Assembly: GCA_040773965.1 (NCBI GenBank)
Contig: JAXGVG010000085.1
Span: 1 to 8,167, forward strand
Direction: 5' to 3'
DNA length: 8,167 nucleotides
Source of the DNA: JAXGVG01 sp040773965
GTDB taxonomy: Bacteria > Pseudomonadota > Alphaproteobacteria > UBA9219
Within the stretch, counting starts at the first letter, position 1. Every line of letters begins with the position of its first letter. Below, piece after piece: positions 6,057-8,167 of the stretch. Position numbers and translations under genes: made by a program. The notes under the pieces were generated by a model. That model ran no database searches and was not told the origin of the DNA. It saw only the letters and a list, made by a program, of their open reading frames with translations.

Positions 6057-6086
6057 ATAATAAAGGCGTAAAGGTGACGCTGTCCA
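6057..6086 (-). promoter_or_regulatory. Candidate sigma-70 promoter for mlaC-queH
   Basis: On the minus strand TGGACA (6086-6081, 5 of 6 to consensus) and TATTAT (6062-6057, 5 of 6) are spaced by 18 bp. They lie in the 123 bp gap between fabF and mlaC, with a leader of about 40 bases. CGCCT (6052-6056) and AGGCG (6064-6068) form a short inverted repeat around the -10. The gap is much longer than the others in the upstream lpxD-acp-fabF run, which supports a separate start of transcription here. Confidence 0.45.
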
Positions 6087-6136
6087 TCCGCAAGACCCCG
6101 AAGATTTGCGGCAAGGCCCAAACACATTGAAAAACG

Positions 6137-7357
6137 TCATATTTTTTTCACGGCCACGACGGCGTTTAGGCCGCCGAAGGCGAACGAATTGTTCAGCGCC
6201 GCGCGGATGGGCATCGCGCGCGCCTCGTTCGGCACGCAATCAAGATCGCATTCAGGATCGAGGCCGAGGTAGTTGATCGTCGGCGGCGCTTTGTCGTTCG
6301 TAACCGCCAGCACCGTCGCCAGCATTTCCAGAGCGCCCGCCGCGCCCAGCGCGTGGCCGAAAAGCGATTTGCTGGACGAAAGGGCGACTTTTTTCGCGTG
6401 ATCGCCCAAGGCCTGTTTAATGGCCTTTGTTTCCGTCAGGTCGTTGATACGCGTGCCCGTGCCATGCGCGTTGATATAGTCGATATCCTCCGGCTTCAAA
6501 CCGGAATCCTGTATCGCGTTTGCCACCGCCCGCGTCGCGCCGCCTACATCCGGCGCCGTCAGATCGCAGGCGTCCGAACTCATCCCGAAACCGGCAAACT
6601 CGGCGTAGATTTTCGCGCCGCGCGCCTTGGCGGATTCCAGCGTTTCCAGCATGAACATGGCCGCGCCCTCGCCCAGCACCATCCCTGCGCGGTTCGCCGA
6701 AAACGGACGGCACACATCGGGAGACATAACGCGCAAAGCCTCCCATCCCTTCAGCGTGCCGAAGGTCAGGCAGGATTCCGATCCGCCCGTGATCGCCATA
6801 TCGAACAGGCCCGAGCGCAGCATGTGCAGCGTCACGCCCATCGCGTGGATGGCCGACGCGCAGGCGCTCACCACCGTAAAGCCCGGACCGGTGATGCCCA
6901 GAGCCATGCTGATCTGGCTCGAACCCGCGTTCGCCATCAAGCGGGGTATAGTAAAAGGATGCACGCGGGGAAAGCTGTTATCGTCAAGAAGCTTCATATA
7001 GGATTCTTCGAGCGTGTTTTGCCCGCCCACGCCGGTGCCCGTGATAACGGCTGTGCGCACGGCCATCTCAGGAGTCAGCTTTAAGCCGGAATCTCTCATC
7101 GCCTGATCCGCCGCCGCCACGGCCAATTGCGAAAAACGATCCAGAAGCGGCGCCTTTTTGGCGTCGATATAAACGCCGGGATCGAAACCCTTGACCGTCG
7201 CGGCCGGACACCGGACCTCTTTTCCCCGATAGGTAAAACCGACGCTTTCAATGCCGCCGTTGCCCGCAAACAGGTTTTCGCGGAACGACGCCACGTCCTG
7301 CCCGATAGGGCTTATCACACCCATGCCGGTAATGACGATGCGGCGCTTTTTTTCCAT
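6137..7357 (-). CDS. fabF: Beta-ketoacyl-ACP synthase II (FabF-type, KAS II family)
   Basis: A 406-residue thiolase-fold condensing enzyme that elongates acyl-ACP with malonyl-ACP. The active site is complete: nucleophile Cys166 in VSACASA, His298 in NAHGTGT, Lys330 in SSSKSLFGH and His335 in FGHALGAAG. The C-terminal glycine-rich block reads NNSFAFGGLNAVV, where typical FabF has NSFGFGGTNA, a small departure near the acyl-pocket gating loop. The ATG at 7357 is used because MEKKRRIVITGMGVISP matches the family N-terminus; a TTG six codons earlier keeps the frame. Neither has a good ribosome site, and the 39 bp gap after the ACP gene makes coupled expression likely. Placed after lpxD and a carrier protein, it may be a dedicated second KAS serving lipid A acyl chains rather than the housekeeping FabF. 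The symbol is by family, not proven role. Confidence 0.9.
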   Translation of the reverse strand: MEKKRRIVITGMGVISPIGQDVASFRENLFAGNGGIESVGFTYRGKEVRCPAATVKGFDPGVYIDAKKAPLLDRFSQLAVAAADQAMRDSGLKLTPEMAVRTAVITGTGVGGQNTLEESYMKLLDDNSFPRVHPFTIPRLMANAGSSQISMALGITGPGFTVVSACASAIHAMGVTLHMLRSGLFDMAITGGSESCLTFGTLKGWEALRVMSPDVCRPFSANRAGMVLGEGAAMFMLETLESAKARGAKIYAEFAGFGMSSDACDLTAPDVGGATRAVANAIQDSGLKPEDIDYINAHGTGTRINDLTETKAIKQALGDHAKKVALSSSKSLFGHALGAAGALEMLATVLAVTNDKAPPTINYLGLDPECDLDCVPNEARAMPIRAALNNSFAFGGLNAVVAVKKI

Positions 7358-7396
7358 TTCGGAGTTATCGATCAAGCGATTGTGATAAAGACAGGA

Positions 7397-7675
7397 TCAA
7401 TTCGAGCCTGCGGCGGCGGAGCCGTCTTTCTTGTTCGCCAGTTGCGCCTCGACGGCCGCGATGACGTCGCCGACCGTTTGAAACTCTTCGGCGTTCGTGT
7501 TGGCGTTAAACGGCATTTCGATGCCCAGCTTGTCTTCCAACGCGAAGATAACTTCGACCATGTCGAGCGAGCTTATATTCAGATCGCTTAGCTTCGCGTC
7601 AGGCGCTAGCTTGCTCCGGTCCACCATGGCTTTTTGGGCGACGATATCGAGAATCTCATCTATTTGCCGGGACAT
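7397..7675 (-). CDS. Acyl carrier protein
   Basis: A 92-residue acidic acyl carrier protein. The fold pattern is clear: helix I (IDEILDIVAQKAMV, 5-18), then LAPDAKLSDLNISSLDMVEVIFALEDKLGIEMPF. The phosphopantetheine-attachment serine is Ser36. The usual DSL motif is SSL here, with Ser in place of Asp before the attachment serine; helix II (LDMVEVIFALEDKLGIEMP) is canonical. The C-terminus ends in an Ala/Gly/Ser-rich tail. The ATG at 7675 is preferred, with AAAAGG about 9 bases upstream; a TTG nine codons earlier would add EQHKRLKN, which is not family-like. The gene sits between lpxD (38 bp) and the ketosynthase (39 bp), as expected for a specialised carrier. Its length equals that of rhizobial AcpXL, but the rest is not obviously AcpXL, so no symbol is given. 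Confidence 0.9.
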   Translation of the reverse strand: MSRQIDEILDIVAQKAMVDRSKLAPDAKLSDLNISSLDMVEVIFALEDKLGIEMPFNANTNAEEFQTVGDVIAAVEAQLANKKDGSAAAGSN

Positions 7676-7713
7676 GTTTTTTAACCTTTTGTGCTGTTCC
7701 AACCATCTTATTG

Positions 7714-8167
7714 CTAGTCGTTTTTTTTGCCTTGCTCAAGAGCGTCTAGTCGCGCCGTTAAGGATTCTATTTTTTTGATCAAAAACTTGATCCTGCTTAT
7801 ATTAATATGCTCTTCATAGACTTTTTCGCGGGATTTTGCCGGAAGCCCCCCATAAAGCCCTTTGGGCGGAACATGGCCGCCTACGCCGCTCATGGCCATG
7901 ATAACGGCATCGTCTCCGATTCGGACGTGGTCCGCCACGCCTACGGCGCCGCCAAGTACGACCCGGTTCCCGATGACGGCGCTTCCCGCAATGCCGACGC
8001 GCCCGCAGATCAGGCAGTTTTCGCCTACAATCACGTTATGCCCGATCTGGACCTGGTTGTCGATTTTGGTGCCCGCGCCAATGCGCGTGGCCGCAACCGT
8101 GCCACGATCGATGGACGTGTTCGCGCCGATTTCGACGTCGTTGCCGATAATCACGGCGCCCAGCGAC
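7714..8167 (-). CDS. lpxD: UDP-3-O-acylglucosamine N-acyltransferase LpxD, C-terminal part (cut by window edge)
   Basis: This is the C-terminal 150 residues of a left-handed beta-helix acyltransferase; the frame continues beyond position 8167. LpxD transfers a 3-hydroxyacyl chain from ACP to the 2-amino group of UDP-3-O-acyl-glucosamine in lipid A synthesis. The visible hexapeptide repeats include VIIGNDVEIGANTSIDRGT and the catalytic-type histidine in VQIGHNVIVG (codon at 8038-8040). GRVGIAGSAVIG and the coil-ending PPKGLYGGLPA follow. A helical tail of about 35 residues (YEEHINISRIKFLIKKIESLTARLDALEQG) matches the C-terminal helical extension of LpxD, which distinguishes it from LpxA. A GTG at 8154 is only an internal valine. 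The next genes are acp and a ketosynthase instead of the common fabZ-lpxA, so this could be a second lpxD copy. Confidence 0.9.
   Translation of the reverse strand, partial: SLGAVIIGNDVEIGANTSIDRGTVAATRIGAGTKIDNQVQIGHNVIVGENCLICGRVGIAGSAVIGNRVVLGGAVGVADHVRIGDDAVIMAMSGVGGHVPPKGLYGGLPAKSREKVYEEHINISRIKFLIKKIESLTARLDALEQGKKND

Noticed and set aside
6353..7084. 243-codon plus-strand open frame opposite the ketosynthase gene
   Set aside because: It is a high-GC antisense shadow of a gene with complete catalytic motifs; its translation is rich in Arg, His and Ala without a recognisable domain.

Overview
The window looks like chromosomal DNA of an alphaproteobacterium. The grounds are an ExoD-family gene, alphaproteobacterial-looking TypA, MlaC and LpxD proteins, moderately GC-rich coding sequence, and an intergenic inverted element ending in CTGGATCCCGG / CCGGGATGACA of a kind often seen in this class. 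This placement is inference from gene content; no rRNA or other taxonomic marker is present.

Layout. Positions 1-329 are non-coding and repeat-rich. Positions 330-967 hold a two-gene minus-strand operon: a DUF134 predicted DNA-binding protein followed by a small glycine-rich DUF5320 protein. Its promoter region (about 982-1054) carries two TGAAC-N4-GTTCA palindromes on either side of a TTGACA box. The plus-strand exoD gene follows (1343-1969). Between exoD and the convergent typA lies what appears to be the relic of a second DUF134 gene with part of its promoter (1964-2072). From 2087 to the right edge seven genes all run on the minus strand. In transcription order they are lpxD (cut by the window edge), an acyl carrier protein gene, a FabF-type ketoacyl-ACP synthase gene, mlaC, queH, a LysE-family exporter gene and typA.

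How the genes fit together. LpxD, the carrier protein and the ketosynthase are closely spaced and suggest a unit that makes or delivers an acyl chain for lipid A. MlaC adds an outer-membrane lipid transport theme and has a plausible promoter of its own. QueH (queuosine synthesis) and TypA (ribosome-associated GTPase) are housekeeping translation functions, and the LysE-family protein is an exporter of unknown substrate. DUF134 and DUF5320 proteins commonly occur together, often near NifX/NifB-like proteins in anaerobes; no such partner is visible here.

No tRNA, rRNA, CRISPR array, transposase or phage gene was found. The most unusual signals are the DUF134 relic with its repeated promoter segment, the paired operator-like palindromes, and the lpxD-acp-ketosynthase arrangement in place of the common lpxD-fabZ-lpxA order.
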